Shown piece by piece: positions 6,493 through 14,573 of a stretch of DNA of 29,048 nt. Position 1 is the stretch's first letter; each line of letters begins with the position of its first letter. Location: assembly GCA_049318625.1 (NCBI GenBank), contig JBMOGA010000050.1, forward strand, positions 1-29,048, given 5' to 3'. Origin of the DNA: JBMOGA01 sp049318625 (lineage in GTDB: Bacteria; Pseudomonadota; Alphaproteobacteria; Rhizobiales; Hyphomicrobiaceae). The position numbers and the translations under genes were made by a program. Under the pieces are notes generated by a model. The model was not told the DNA's origin and did not search any database. It saw only the letters and a list, made by a program, of their open reading frames with translations.

Positions 6493-7677
6493 ATGGCCGG
6501 TGAGCAGCAGGGCAGAGTAGAGGTCGTGACATCCGTCGCGGCGGTCGACCCCATCGTCTGGGATGCGCTCGCGAACCCCGATCCGGCGACCTATAACCCG
6601 TTCCTGCAGCACGCTTTTCTCGATGCGCTCGAAAAATCCGGCTCGGTCGGCGGCCGCACCGGGTGGGTGCCGCGCCACATCCTGCTGTCCGAGCCTGACG
6701 GCACACTCGCCGGCGCCCTGCCGGCCTATGTGAAGATGCACAGCCAGGGCGAGTACGTGTTCGATCACGGCTGGGCCGAGGCCTACGAGCGGGCCGGCGG
6801 CGCCTATTACCCCAAGCTGCAGGTGGCGGTGCCGTTCACGCCGGTGCCGGGCCCGCGCCTGCTGGTCGGCGCCGGCGACGGGGCCAATGCGCGCCGCGGC
6901 GCCCTGGCGGCGGGCGCGGCCGAGTTGTGCCGCCAGTCCGGACTGTCGGGCGTCCACGTCACCTTCTGCACCGAGGCGGAGTGGCACCGGCTCGCCGCCG
7001 CCGGCTATCTCCAGCGCACCGACCAGCAGTTCCACTGGACCAACGCCGGCTATGGCTCGTTCGACGATTTCCTGGCCTCGCTCGCCTCGCGCAAGCGCAA
7101 GGCGATCCGCAAGGAGCGCGAGCAGGCCAAGGCGGCCGGCCTCGACATCGTCTGGGTCACCGGGGCGGACATCACCGAGGCCCACTGGGACGCCTTTTTC
7201 GCGTTCTACATGGACACCGGCAGCCGCAAATGGGGCCGCCCCTACCTCAACCGCCGCTTCTTCTCTATGCTCGGCGCCGCCATGGCCGACCGCTGCCTGC
7301 TGGTGCTGGTCCGCCGCGCCGGCCGCTGGATCGCCGGCGCCCTCAACATGATCGGCGGCGACTGCCTCTACGGCCGCTACTGGGGCGCCGTCGAACACCA
7401 CGCCTGCCTGCATTTCGAGGTCTGCTACTATCAGGCCATCGAGTTCGCGATCCGCCACCGCCTGCCCCGCGTCGAGGCCGGCGCTCAAGGCGAGCACAAG
7501 CTGGCACGCGGCTACATGCCGACCCCCACCCATTCCGCCCACTGGATCGCCGACCCGGCGCTGCGCCGCGCCGTCGCCCGCTATCTCGACGAGGAGCGCC
7601 GCGCCGTTGCCGAGCAGCGCGAGCTGCTGGCCGAGTACGGCCCCTACCGCAAGATCCCGGCGCCGGAGGATGCCTGA
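6493..7677 (+). CDS. FemAB-like GNAT-fold acyltransferase (PF04339/DUF482 type)
   Basis: The product is 394 aa from ATG 6493, which has GAGG 5 bases upstream; an in-frame ATG at 6466 would add nine residues but has no clear ribosome binding site. Characteristic stretches of the PF04339 family are NPFLQHAFLDALE, GEYVFDHGWAEAYERAGG, YYPKLQVAVPFTPVPGPRLL, a basic RKRKAIRKERE helix, and LNRRFFSMLGAAMADRCLLV. The family is annotated as peptidoglycan- or aminoacyl-transferase-like by fold, but the true acceptor is not known. There are no signal peptide or membrane segments, so it is cytosolic. It precedes crcB by 91 bases on the same strand. Confidence 0.85.
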   Translation: MAGEQQGRVEVVTSVAAVDPIVWDALANPDPATYNPFLQHAFLDALEKSGSVGGRTGWVPRHILLSEPDGTLAGALPAYVKMHSQGEYVFDHGWAEAYERAGGAYYPKLQVAVPFTPVPGPRLLVGAGDGANARRGALAAGAAELCRQSGLSGVHVTFCTEAEWHRLAAAGYLQRTDQQFHWTNAGYGSFDDFLASLASRKRKAIRKEREQAKAAGLDIVWVTGADITEAHWDAFFAFYMDTGSRKWGRPYLNRRFFSMLGAAMADRCLLVLVRRAGRWIAGALNMIGGDCLYGRYWGAVEHHACLHFEVCYYQAIEFAIRHRLPRVEAGAQGEHKLARGYMPTPTHSAHWIADPALRRAVARYLDEERRAVAEQRELLAEYGPYRKIPAPEDA

Positions 7678-7768
7678 CCGACCCGCCCATCCCCCCATTG
7701 CATTCCGCCACCGCCCGCGCGATGACGCGAGGTGGCCGCGCGGCCGCACCGCCGGCAGAGGACGACGC

Positions 7769-8149
7769 ATGCAGCACTTTCTTCTCGCGACCGCCGGGGG
7801 CGCCATCGGCGCGGGCGTGCGCTACCTGATCAATGTCGCGATGGCCACCTGGCTCGGCAGCGCGTTCCCGTGGTCGACGTTCCTGATCAACGTCACCGGC
7901 TCGCTGGCCATGGGGCTCGTCGTCGGCGCCCTGATCGGCCGCGAGACCGAAACCCTGGCGCTGCGCATCTTCCTGGCGACCGGCATCCTCGGCGGCTATA
8001 CGACGTTCTCCGCCTTCTCGCTCGACGCCGCGACCCTGCTCGACCGCGGCCAGCTTGCGGCCGCGCTGGCCTATGTGGCCGGCTCGGTCGTGTTGTCGAT
8101 CCTCGCCCTCTATGCCGGCCTCGCGCTGGCCAAGGTCATCACGCCATGA
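7769..8149 (+). CDS. crcB: Fluoride channel CrcB/Fluc
   Basis: The product is 126 aa with four membrane helices, the standard size of a Fluc subunit that dimerises in antiparallel fashion to export fluoride. Hallmarks are GGAIGAGVRYLIN in helix 1, FPWSTFLINVTGSLAMG in helix 2 with the conserved Asn, and GILGGYTTFSAFSLDA in helix 3 with the Phe-box and the helix break at the sodium site. AGAGGACGACGC precedes the ATG at 7769. The stop overlaps the start of the pseudouridine synthase gene (ATGA), a gene pair common in alphaproteobacteria. I looked for a fluoride riboswitch in the 91-base upstream gap and saw none. Confidence 0.95.
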   Translation: MQHFLLATAGGAIGAGVRYLINVAMATWLGSAFPWSTFLINVTGSLAMGLVVGALIGRETETLALRIFLATGILGGYTTFSAFSLDAATLLDRGQLAAALAYVAGSVVLSILALYAGLALAKVITP

Positions 8150-9165
8150 GCGACCCCGTCGAAACCATCGCCGTCGCCCGCGAAGAGGACGGCCTGCGCC
8201 TCGATCGCTGGTTCCGCATCCACTTCCCCGAGGTCGGCTACTCCTACCTCCAGAAGCTGCTGCGGTCGGGCCAGATCCGCGTCGATTCCAAGCGCGTGCA
8301 GGCCAACGCCCGGCTCGACGCCGGCGCCCAGATCCGCGTGCCGAAGATCATCCGCCAGCCGAAGACCAGCAAGCCGAGCCTGACGCCGCCGCCGGGCCTC
8401 TCCAAGGCCGACCGCGACTTCATCGAGCGCATCATCCTGTACGAGGACGACGACGTGATGGTGCTGAACAAGCCGTTCGGCATCGCCGTCCAGGGCGGCA
8501 CCGGCACGCGGCGCCACCTCGACGGCATCCTGGCCGGCATGGCGGACCGCTTCGGCGACCGCCCGCGCCTCGTCCACCGCCTCGACCGCGACACCACCGG
8601 CGTCCTGCTGGTCGCCAAGACGCGCGAGGCCGCCTCGAAGCTCGGCCGCACCTTCCAGACGCGCACGGCCGCCAAGACCTACTGGGCCCTCGTCAAGGGC
8701 GTGCCGCGCCCGCCGCAGGGCCGGATCGAGGCCGCGCTGGTCAAGGCCTCCGGCCCCGACGGCGACCACGTCCGCAAGTCGCTGCCCGGCGAGCAGGCCG
8801 AGGCGATGCACGCGACCACCCACTACGCCGTCATCGACCGCGTCGGCCAGAAGGCGGCCTGGGTCAGCCTGAAGCCCGTCACCGGCCGCCAGCACCAGTT
8901 GCGCGCCCACATGGCGCTGATCGGCCACCCCATCGTCGGCGACAACAAATACGAGGGCGGCCTCGATCTGCCGGCCGAGAACATGGAGGCCAAGCTGCAC
9001 CTCCACGCCCGCCGCCTCGTCATTCCCCATCCGCGCCCGGGCCAGGGCCGCATCGACGTGACCGCGCCGCTGTCCGAGCACATGCGCACGACCTGGGCGC
9101 TGCTCGGGCTCGACGCCGATCGCTACGACGCCGGAAAATTCGATGCCGACGGCCAGGACGACTGA
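8146..9165 (+). CDS. RluC/RluD-family 23S rRNA pseudouridine synthase
   Basis: The product is 339 aa. An S4 RNA-binding domain occupies about residues 17-75 (LRLDRWFRIHFPEV, LLRSGQIRVDSKRV). It is followed by the RluA-type catalytic domain with VLNKPFGIAVQGG and the signature HRLDRDTTGVLLVAKT, in which Asp147 is the nucleophile. It converts specific uridines of 23S rRNA to pseudouridine. S4 plus this order fits RluC (positions 955/2504/2580) or RluD; the sequence alone does not separate them, though the crcB neighbourhood is more usual for RluC. The start overlaps the crcB stop by four bases, implying coupled translation. An Ldh-family gene follows after 18 bases. Confidence 0.92.
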   Translation: MSDPVETIAVAREEDGLRLDRWFRIHFPEVGYSYLQKLLRSGQIRVDSKRVQANARLDAGAQIRVPKIIRQPKTSKPSLTPPPGLSKADRDFIERIILYEDDDVMVLNKPFGIAVQGGTGTRRHLDGILAGMADRFGDRPRLVHRLDRDTTGVLLVAKTREAASKLGRTFQTRTAAKTYWALVKGVPRPPQGRIEAALVKASGPDGDHVRKSLPGEQAEAMHATTHYAVIDRVGQKAAWVSLKPVTGRQHQLRAHMALIGHPIVGDNKYEGGLDLPAENMEAKLHLHARRLVIPHPRPGQGRIDVTAPLSEHMRTTWALLGLDADRYDAGKFDADGQDD

Positions 9166-9183
9166 CGCGCCCCCACCGAAGCG

Positions 9184-10254
9184 ATGACGGAGCAACCGGA
9201 CATGCCCTCCGCCCCCCTGTTCGACCCGCCGGCCCTCGTCGCCTGGGCGGCCGCCGTTCTGGAGCACCGCGGCGTCGACGCCGACAAGGCCCGGACGGTC
9301 GCCGACGTGCTCGTCGAGGGCGACCTGCTCGGCCACGACACCCATGGGCTAGCGCTGCTCGGCCCCAACCTCGCCAAGCTCGACGACGGCGGGCTGATCG
9401 GCCGCGGCGAAGTCGACGTGCTGGCCGACCGCCCCGGCGCGCTGCTGTGGGACGGCCGCACGTTGCCGGGCCCCTGGCTGACGCGCGCGGCCATCCACGC
9501 CGCCGGCACCCGCGCCCGCGCCAACGGCACCGCCATGGTGGTGATCCGCCGCTCCGGACACATCGCCTGCCTCGCCGCCTACCTGGAGGCGCCGGCCCGC
9601 GACGGCTTCCTGGTCGAAATCCACTCGTCGGACCCGTCGGTCGCATCCGTCGCGCCCTATGGCGGCACCCGCGCCGTGTTCACGCCGAATCCCATCGCCG
9701 TCGGCATACCGACCTCCGGCGATCCGATCCTGATCGACGTGTCGACGTCGATCACCACCAATGCCATGTCGGCGCGGCTGAAGGCAGCCGGCCAGCGCTT
9801 TCCCGGCCGCTGGCTGCTCGACGGCCAGGGCCGGCCGACCGACGATCCCGCCGTCTTCGACCACGACCCGCCCGGCACCATCCAGCTGCTCGGCGGCGTC
9901 GAGTCGGGCCACAAGGGCTTCGGCCTGACTCTGATGGTGGAAGCGATGACCGGCGGCCTCGCCGGCTATGGACGCCCCGACGGCGTCACCGGCTGGGGCG
10001 CCACCGTCATGGTGCGGCTGACCGACCCGGACCTGCTGTGCGGCCGCGACGCCTTCGACCGCCAGCTCGACGGGCTCGCCCGATCGTGCGCCGAGAATCC
10101 CGCCATCGACCCCGCCGAACCCGTCCGCCTGCCCGGCCAACGCGGCCTCGCGCGCAAGCGCCGGGCGCTGGCCGAGGGCCTGCGGCTCAACCCGCTCGTG
10201 CACGCCGCCATCGGCCGCCTAGCCGAGCAGACCGGGATCGCGCTGCCGGCCTGA
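9184..10254 (+). CDS. Ldh-family NAD(P)-dependent oxidoreductase (malate/L-sulfolactate type)
   Basis: The product is 356 aa, the usual size of PF02615 enzymes, which are not related to classical lactate or malate dehydrogenases. It shows EGDLLGHDTHGLALL (family GHxSHG, residues 50-55), the catalytic-histidine region RRSGHIACLAAYLE (His126), FTPNPIAVGIPT, and GHKGFGLTLMVEAMTGGLAG near the C-terminus. Members reduce or oxidise 2-hydroxyacids such as malate, sulfolactate, ureidoglycolate or Delta1-piperideine-2-carboxylate. Substrate cannot be assigned here. It follows the pseudouridine synthase gene at 18 bases and could be the left-most gene of the block that separates crcB-rluC from the HAD/ATP12 genes. 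Confidence 0.88.
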   Translation: MTEQPDMPSAPLFDPPALVAWAAAVLEHRGVDADKARTVADVLVEGDLLGHDTHGLALLGPNLAKLDDGGLIGRGEVDVLADRPGALLWDGRTLPGPWLTRAAIHAAGTRARANGTAMVVIRRSGHIACLAAYLEAPARDGFLVEIHSSDPSVASVAPYGGTRAVFTPNPIAVGIPTSGDPILIDVSTSITTNAMSARLKAAGQRFPGRWLLDGQGRPTDDPAVFDHDPPGTIQLLGGVESGHKGFGLTLMVEAMTGGLAGYGRPDGVTGWGATVMVRLTDPDLLCGRDAFDRQLDGLARSCAENPAIDPAEPVRLPGQRGLARKRRALAEGLRLNPLVHAAIGRLAEQTGIALPA

Positions 10255-10295
10255 GCGTCCATCCGCGTCGCGAAACACACGCCGGTAACCACGGT

Positions 10296-10334
10296 GGGCG
10301 GAGCCGCGCGTGTCGCACCGCTCCGCCCTTTCGC
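10296..10334 (+). terminator. Probable intrinsic terminator after the Ldh-family gene
   Basis: GGGCGGAGC (10296-10304) pairs with GCTCCGCCC (10320-10328) across a 15-base loop and is followed by TTTCGCTTT. It lies 42 bases after the Ldh stop, in the gap between two convergent genes. Confidence 0.55.
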
Positions 10335-10347
10335 TTTGCAAGAGGCA

Positions 10348-10365
10348 CCGGCGCCGCGGCGCCGG
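10348..10365. terminator. 18-bp perfect palindrome at the 3' end of the superoxide dismutase gene
   Basis: CCGGCGCCGCGGCGCCGG reads the same on both strands. It lies 6 bases beyond the stop of the minus-strand superoxide dismutase gene and can fold into a very GC-rich hairpin from either direction. There is no T run, so it may be a 3' protective hairpin rather than a classical terminator. Confidence 0.45.
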
Positions 10366-10371
10366 CCAACC

Positions 10372-11091
10372 TCAGATCGTCAGCGTGCCAGCTTTCGCCG
10401 CCGCGTAGCGGGTGGCGACGGCCGACCAGTTCACGACGTTCCACCACGCGGCGAGATAGTCCGCTCGGCGGTTCTGGTACTTGAGGTAGTAGGCGTGCTC
10501 CCACACGTCGTTCCCCATCAGCACCATCTGCCCGTCCATCAGCGGCGTGTCCTGGTTCGGCTTGGAAACCAGCGCCAGCTTGCCGTCCTTGGTCACGGTC
10601 ACGAACACCCAGCCCGAGCCGAACACCCGCGCGCCGGCGCCGTTGAAGTCGGTCCTCAACTTGTCGAGGCCGCCGAGATCGCGCGTGATCGCCTCGGCGA
10701 GTTCACCCGACGGCGCGCTGCCGCCGGGACCCATGATCTGCCAGAACATGGTGTGGTTGGCGTGCCCGCCGCCGTTGTTGCGGATGGCGGTGCGGATCGC
10801 CTCCGGCACCTCGCCGAGCTTGCCCAGCATCTGCTGCAGCGGCATCTGGGCGAGTTGGCCGTGCTCCTTGAGCGCGTTGTTGATATTGGTCACGTAGGCC
10901 TGATGGTGCCGGCCGTGGTGGATCTGCATCGTCTGAGCGTCGATGTGCGGCTCCAGCGCTTCCGGCGCATAGGGCAGCGCGGCGAGGCTGAACGGCCCGG
11001 CGGGGGCCTGCGCGAAGGCGCCACGCCCGCCACCGACCGCGACGAGGGCTGCGGCGCCGGCCAGGAAGGTGCGCCGGTGTAGGATTGACAT
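10372..11091 (-). CDS. Exported Mn-type superoxide dismutase with twin-arginine signal
   Basis: The product is 239 aa. ATG 11091 has GAGGAG 6 bases upstream. Residues 1-28 form a twin-arginine signal (HRRTFLAGAAALVA, probable cut after AFA), so the enzyme should be folded and metal-loaded in the cytoplasm and sent to the periplasm. The mature part is a normal Fe/Mn SOD: metal ligands His58 (QIHHGRHH), His113 (GGGHANHTMFW), Asp195 and His199 (DVWEHAYYL). The Gln180 in PNQDTPL and the GGGHANH motif are typical of the manganese type. It removes superoxide, here probably from envelope or external sources. It is divergent from the TlyA gene with a 91-base gap. The sequence does not prove metal specificity. 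Confidence 0.93.
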   Translation of the reverse strand: MSILHRRTFLAGAAALVAVGGGRGAFAQAPAGPFSLAALPYAPEALEPHIDAQTMQIHHGRHHQAYVTNINNALKEHGQLAQMPLQQMLGKLGEVPEAIRTAIRNNGGGHANHTMFWQIMGPGGSAPSGELAEAITRDLGGLDKLRTDFNGAGARVFGSGWVFVTVTKDGKLALVSKPNQDTPLMDGQMVLMGNDVWEHAYYLKYQNRRADYLAAWWNVVNWSAVATRYAAAKAGTLTI

Positions 11092-11182
11092 GGTCGTCTC
11101 CTCAAGTTTTGACACGTGCTTGGAAAGCCTGGGAACGTCGGCGATCAGGCTTCGGAACACCTAAAGCATCGAAGGAGGCGCC

Positions 11183-11914
11183 GTGCAACGGCTCGATCAG
11201 GCGATGGTGGCGCGCGGGCTCGCCCCGACGCGCTCGCGCGCGCGCGATTTCATCCTGCGCGGCCTCGTCCGGGTCGGTGGCACCGTCGTCACCAAGCCGG
11301 GTCACGACGTCCGCGACGGCGCGGCGCTGGAACTGGCGGCCGAGGCCCGGGCCTTCGTGTCGCGCGGTGCCGAGAAGCTCGCCGCCGCGCTCGATCATTT
11401 CGGCTTCGACCCGGCCGGTCGCATCGCCCTCGACATCGGCGCCTCGACCGGTGGCTTCACCGAGGTGCTGCTCGCCCGCGGCGCCCGCCGCGTCTGGGCC
11501 ATCGACGTCGGCCACGGCCAGTTGCATCCGGCGCTGGCGGACGATCCGCGCGTCGTCCGCCACGACGGCACCGACGCCCGTACCCTGACCACGGATCTCG
11601 TCACCGATCCCATCGCCGCCATCGTCGCCGACGTGAGTTTCATCTCACTGATGAAGGCGCTGCCGGCCGCCCTCCGCCTCGCCGCGCCGGGAGCCTGGCT
11701 GGTCGCGCTGGTCAAGCCGCAGTTCGAGGCCGGACCCGACAATGTCGGCAAGGGCGGCATTGTGCGCGACGCCGCGGTGCGCGAGAAGGCGGTGGCGGAC
11801 GTCGCCCGCTGGCTCGGCACGCAATCGGGCTGGCGGGTCCTCGGCCACATCCGGTCGCCGATCCTCGGCGGCTCCGGCAACGAGGAGGCCCTGCTGGGAG
11901 CCCGCCATGACTGA
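11183..11914 (+). CDS. tlyA: TlyA-family rRNA (cytidine-2'-O)-methyltransferase
   Basis: The product is 243 aa from a GTG at 11183 with AAGGAGG 4 bases upstream. An S4 domain is at 1-60 (MQRLDQAMVARGLAPTRSRA), followed by an FtsJ-like Rossmann methyltransferase: ALDIGASTGGFTEVLL (82-97, SAM binding), ADVSFISL (149-156) and VKPQFEAG (177-184). TlyA methylates cytidines of 16S and 23S rRNA; the older name haemolysin A reflects a cloning artefact. In many alphaproteobacteria this gene follows dxs, which is absent here. The stop overlaps the next gene by eight bases (ATGACTGA), so both RNA methyltransferases are probably made together. Confidence 0.92.
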   Translation: MQRLDQAMVARGLAPTRSRARDFILRGLVRVGGTVVTKPGHDVRDGAALELAAEARAFVSRGAEKLAAALDHFGFDPAGRIALDIGASTGGFTEVLLARGARRVWAIDVGHGQLHPALADDPRVVRHDGTDARTLTTDLVTDPIAAIVADVSFISLMKALPAALRLAAPGAWLVALVKPQFEAGPDNVGKGGIVRDAAVREKAVADVARWLGTQSGWRVLGHIRSPILGGSGNEEALLGARHD

Positions 11915-13139
11915 CGGCACGCGCGTCACCATCACCAGCCTCGGCGCCCTCGGCGACGGCGCCGCCATGGACGGCGGCGCGCCCCTGTTCGTGCCGGGCG
12001 GCCTGCCCGGCGAGACCTGGGAGATCGGCCCCGGCGGCGCCAACACGCTGGTCGTTCCGCACCCCGATCGTCAACCCGACCGCTGCTCCCATTTCGGCCA
12101 CTGCGGCGGCTGCATGGCCCACCACATGCCGCCCGCCCTCTACGCCGAATGGAAGCGCGACATCGTGATCTCCGAGCTCGGCCAGCACGGCCTGCCGGCC
12201 GACGTCGTCGCGCCGCTGGTCACCGTGCCGCTCGCCTCGCGCCGGCGCGCCGTGCTGACGGCCGAGCGTCGCGGCGGCCCGTTCGCCATCGGCTTCCACG
12301 CCGCCCGTTCGCACCGCCTCGAGCCGATGACGGACTGCGCCATCCTGGTGCCGGCCATCCACCGCGCGCTGCCCCTCCTCGCCCGGTTGGCGGCCGTACT
12401 GCTCACCGCGCACGACGAGGGACGCTTCACCGTACTGGCGACCGACACCGGCCTCGACGTCACGCTGACCGAGCCCATCGTCGAACTGCCGGCCGGCGCC
12501 CGCGCGGTGGCCGCCGACATCGCACGTGAAGGCCGCTTCGCCCGCATCTCGGTCGGCCGCACGCCGGTGGTCACGCTCGGCCCGCCGCAGCTTTCGTTTT
12601 CCGGCACCGTGGTCGTGCCGCCGCCCGGCGCCTTCGTCCAGGCGGTCGCCGAGGCCGAACGCGCGATGACCAGCCTCGTCGTCGAGGGTGTCGGCCGCGC
12701 GCGCCGCATCGCCGACCTGTTCTCCGGCACCGGAACATTCACGCTGCCGCTGGCGCGGTCGGCGCGCGTGCTGGCTGTCGATTCCGATGCCGAGGCGATG
12801 GCGGCGCTCACCGCGGCCTTTCGCGGCGCCACCGGGCTGAAGCCCGTCGAGGCGCGGGTGCGCGACCTGTTCCGCGAACCGCTGTCGGTGAAGGAACTGG
12901 CCGATCTCGACGCCGTTGTGCTCGATCCGCCGCGCGCCGGCGCGAAGGCGCAGGCCGAGCGTCTGGCCCGAACCAAGGTCGCGCGCGTTGTCATGGTGTC
13001 CTGCAATCCGGCCACCCTCGCCCGCGACCTCGCGATCCTCGTCGCGGGCGGCTACCGGCTGGTCGCCGTGACCCCTGTCGACCAGTTCGTGCTGTCGGCC
13101 CATGTCGAGGCCGTGGCCGTGCTCGATCGCCCGCGTTGA
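11907..13139 (+). CDS. Fe-S containing RNA m5U methyltransferase (RlmD/RumA-like)
   Basis: The product is 410 aa. Cysteines 60, 66 and 69 (CSHFGHCGGC) plus Cys144 (MTDCAIL) match the [4Fe-4S] site of the RumA/RlmD group. The C-terminal class I methyltransferase domain has ADLFSGTGTFTLPLA (269-283), VLDPPRAG (338-345) and the catalytic cysteine in VSCNPATLARD (Cys366). It methylates C5 of a uridine in 23S rRNA or tRNA; the exact position cannot be deduced. A classical TRAM domain is short or degenerate at the N-terminus (TDGTRVTITSLGALGDGAA). It overlaps the TlyA gene by eight bases, and its end is only 3 bases from the stop of the convergent sirtuin gene. Confidence 0.92.
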   Translation: MTDGTRVTITSLGALGDGAAMDGGAPLFVPGGLPGETWEIGPGGANTLVVPHPDRQPDRCSHFGHCGGCMAHHMPPALYAEWKRDIVISELGQHGLPADVVAPLVTVPLASRRRAVLTAERRGGPFAIGFHAARSHRLEPMTDCAILVPAIHRALPLLARLAAVLLTAHDEGRFTVLATDTGLDVTLTEPIVELPAGARAVAADIAREGRFARISVGRTPVVTLGPPQLSFSGTVVVPPPGAFVQAVAEAERAMTSLVVEGVGRARRIADLFSGTGTFTLPLARSARVLAVDSDAEAMAALTAAFRGATGLKPVEARVRDLFREPLSVKELADLDAVVLDPPRAGAKAQAERLARTKVARVVMVSCNPATLARDLAILVAGGYRLVAVTPVDQFVLSAHVEAVAVLDRPR

Positions 13140-13142
13140 GAA

Positions 13143-13853
13143 CTACGCCGTGCCGGCCAGCAGCGCGTCCACGTAGGCCGGCACGATGCGGGTCGCGGGG
13201 CCGTGATGGGCCGCGGCGAACAGCCGGCGCCCCTCTGACGGCTCGAGATTGAGCTCGACCGTGTGCGCCCCCGCCGCCCGCGCTTCGGCGACGAAGCCGG
13301 CCGCCGGATAGACGTTGCCGCTGGTGCCGATCGAGAGGAACAGGTCGCACGCCGCCAGCGCCTCCGCGATCACCTCCATGTGGTAGGGCATCTCGCCGAA
13401 CCACACGACGTCGGGGCGCATCCGGCCGACGTGCCCGCAGCCCGGACAGCGCGTCTCGACCGAGAGGTCGGCTGTCCACGGGTGGCGTTCGTCGCAGGCG
13501 AGGCACCACGCCTTCAACAGCTCGCCGTGCATGTGGATCAGCCGCTGGCTCCCCGCCGCCTCGTGCAGGGCGTCGACGTTCTGCGTCACGACCAGCACAT
13601 CGGCCCGGTGCTCGCGTTCGAGCTTCGCCAGCGCGACGTGGGCGGCATTGGGGGCCACTTTGGCGTGGGCGGCACGGCGCAGGTTGTAGAACTCGTGCAC
13701 CCGGCGCGGATTGGCGGCGAACCCCTGCGGCGTCGCGACCTCCTCCACCTTGTATTTCGACCAGATCCCGTCCTTGTCGCGGAACGTCGAGATGCCCGAT
13801 TCCGCCGAAAGTCCGGCGCCCGTCAGGATGACGATGTTGCGTTACGTGGCCAT
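13143..13853 (-). CDS. cobB: SIR2-family NAD-dependent protein deacylase (CobB-like), with in-frame TAA at codon 4
   Basis: The frame encodes a full sirtuin: NAD site ILTGAGLSAESGISTFRD, QNVDALHEAAG, catalytic HMHGEL, two zinc CxxC pairs (CLAC, CPGC), RPDVVWFGE and SIGTSGNVYPAAGF. YNLR matches the Y-x-x-R motif of class III enzymes, which prefer succinyl and malonyl lysine. The natural start appears to be ATG 13853, which is 10 bases after the upstream gene's stop and has GGGG before it. The sequence reads ATG GCC ACG TAA CGC AAC, so TAA at 13842-13844 separates that start from the body. No ATG, GTG or TTG lies between the TAA and the NAD motif; the next ATG (13748) would remove it. So it is a recent nonsense mutation, a sequencing error, or a rare-start gene. 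Activity is uncertain. Confidence 0.8.
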
Positions 13854-13863
13854 GATCGCACCC

Positions 13864-14475
13864 CTACTCGGCGGCCAGCCGCGCCTTGAGCTCGGCCACC
13901 TCGGCCTCGAGCTCGCGGACGCGGGCCTGGAACTGCTGGATCGTGCGGCCGACGTCCTCGGCCGCGAACAGTTGCGGGATGTGCTGGGGACAATTGGTGT
14001 CCCAGGCCTCGACCGTGAACACGATCGCCTGCTCCGCCGTGGCCTTGTAGTCGCCCGACTTGAGCTGCGCGATCAGTGCCGGATCCTGCACCACCCGCGC
14101 CTGTCCCCAGATCTTGAGGCGGCGCCGTGATTCGTAGTCCATCACGAACAGGAAGGCCTTGGGGTTCTCGCGGAGATTACCGGTCGTGATGTACTGGCGA
14201 TTGCCGCGAAAGTCGGCGAACGCGATCGTTGTGGCATCGGCGATCTTCAGGAAGCCCGGCGGCCCGCCACGGTGCTGCACATAGGGCTGCCCGGCGGCAT
14301 TGGTGGTGGCCAGATAGACGGTGCGCGCTGACTGCAGGAACGCCGCGACCTCCGGCGTGATCGCCGCCCGCCAGCCGCCCCGCGCCTCCAGATCGGCGAA
14401 CGTCTTACGCGAGCCGCGTGCCTCCTGGACGGCTTTGACGCTGTCGCTGAACGCAATATCGCTGGTCGGTCGCAC
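13864..14475 (-). CDS. Pyridoxamine-5'-phosphate-oxidase-like flavin-binding split-barrel protein
   Basis: The product is 203 aa from GTG 14475, which has GGAG 8 bases upstream; a GTG at 14493 is also in frame but lacks a good ribosome binding site. The start MRPTSDIAFSDSVKAVQEARGS and the barrel (VYLATTNAAGQPYVQHRGGPPGFL, IAFADFRGNRQYITTGNL, AFLFVMDYESRRRLKIWG) match the Putative_PNPOx group (PF01243), which binds FMN or related cofactors. The C-terminal 35 residues form a coiled coil (QFQARVRELEAEVAELKARL) that probably mediates oligomers. Real PNPOx activity is unlikely; redox or detoxification roles are proposed for relatives. The sirtuin gene follows after 10 bases, so the two form an operon. 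Confidence 0.82.
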   Translation of the reverse strand: MRPTSDIAFSDSVKAVQEARGSRKTFADLEARGGWRAAITPEVAAFLQSARTVYLATTNAAGQPYVQHRGGPPGFLKIADATTIAFADFRGNRQYITTGNLRENPKAFLFVMDYESRRRLKIWGQARVVQDPALIAQLKSGDYKATAEQAIVFTVEAWDTNCPQHIPQLFAAEDVGRTIQQFQARVRELEAEVAELKARLAAE

Positions 14476-14507
14476 GGCGAATCTCCATGGCACCCGGGAG
14501 CCAGCGG

Positions 14508-14513
14508 CTTATA
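14508..14513 (-). promoter_or_regulatory. Possible -10 element (TATAAG) for the split-barrel/sirtuin operon
   Basis: On the minus strand TATAAG lies about 33 bases before the GTG start at 14475, in the only AT-rich stretch of the gap. The corresponding -35 region (around CTGTGC) is a poor match, so this is a weak assignment. Confidence 0.25.
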
Positions 14514-14573
14514 TCACGCCGAAAGGTTGTGCACAGCTTATGGGGCACCCCCGGCCGGCGTGGCGCCGCCCCG

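Noticed and set aside
7678..7768. Possible fluoride riboswitch upstream of crcB
   Set aside because: The gap lacks the conserved core of the fluoride aptamer; no plausible pseudoknot sequence was found by eye.
4837..7806. 989-codon minus-strand open frame
   Set aside because: It covers several well-supported genes in other frames (membrane protein, HTH regulator, M48 protease, acyltransferase). Its length is an effect of high GC and its product is repetitive Arg/Gly/Ala sequence.
8055..10484. 809-codon plus-strand open frame
   Set aside because: It is a shadow of the pseudouridine synthase and Ldh-family genes in another frame, Arg/Pro-rich, with no domain.
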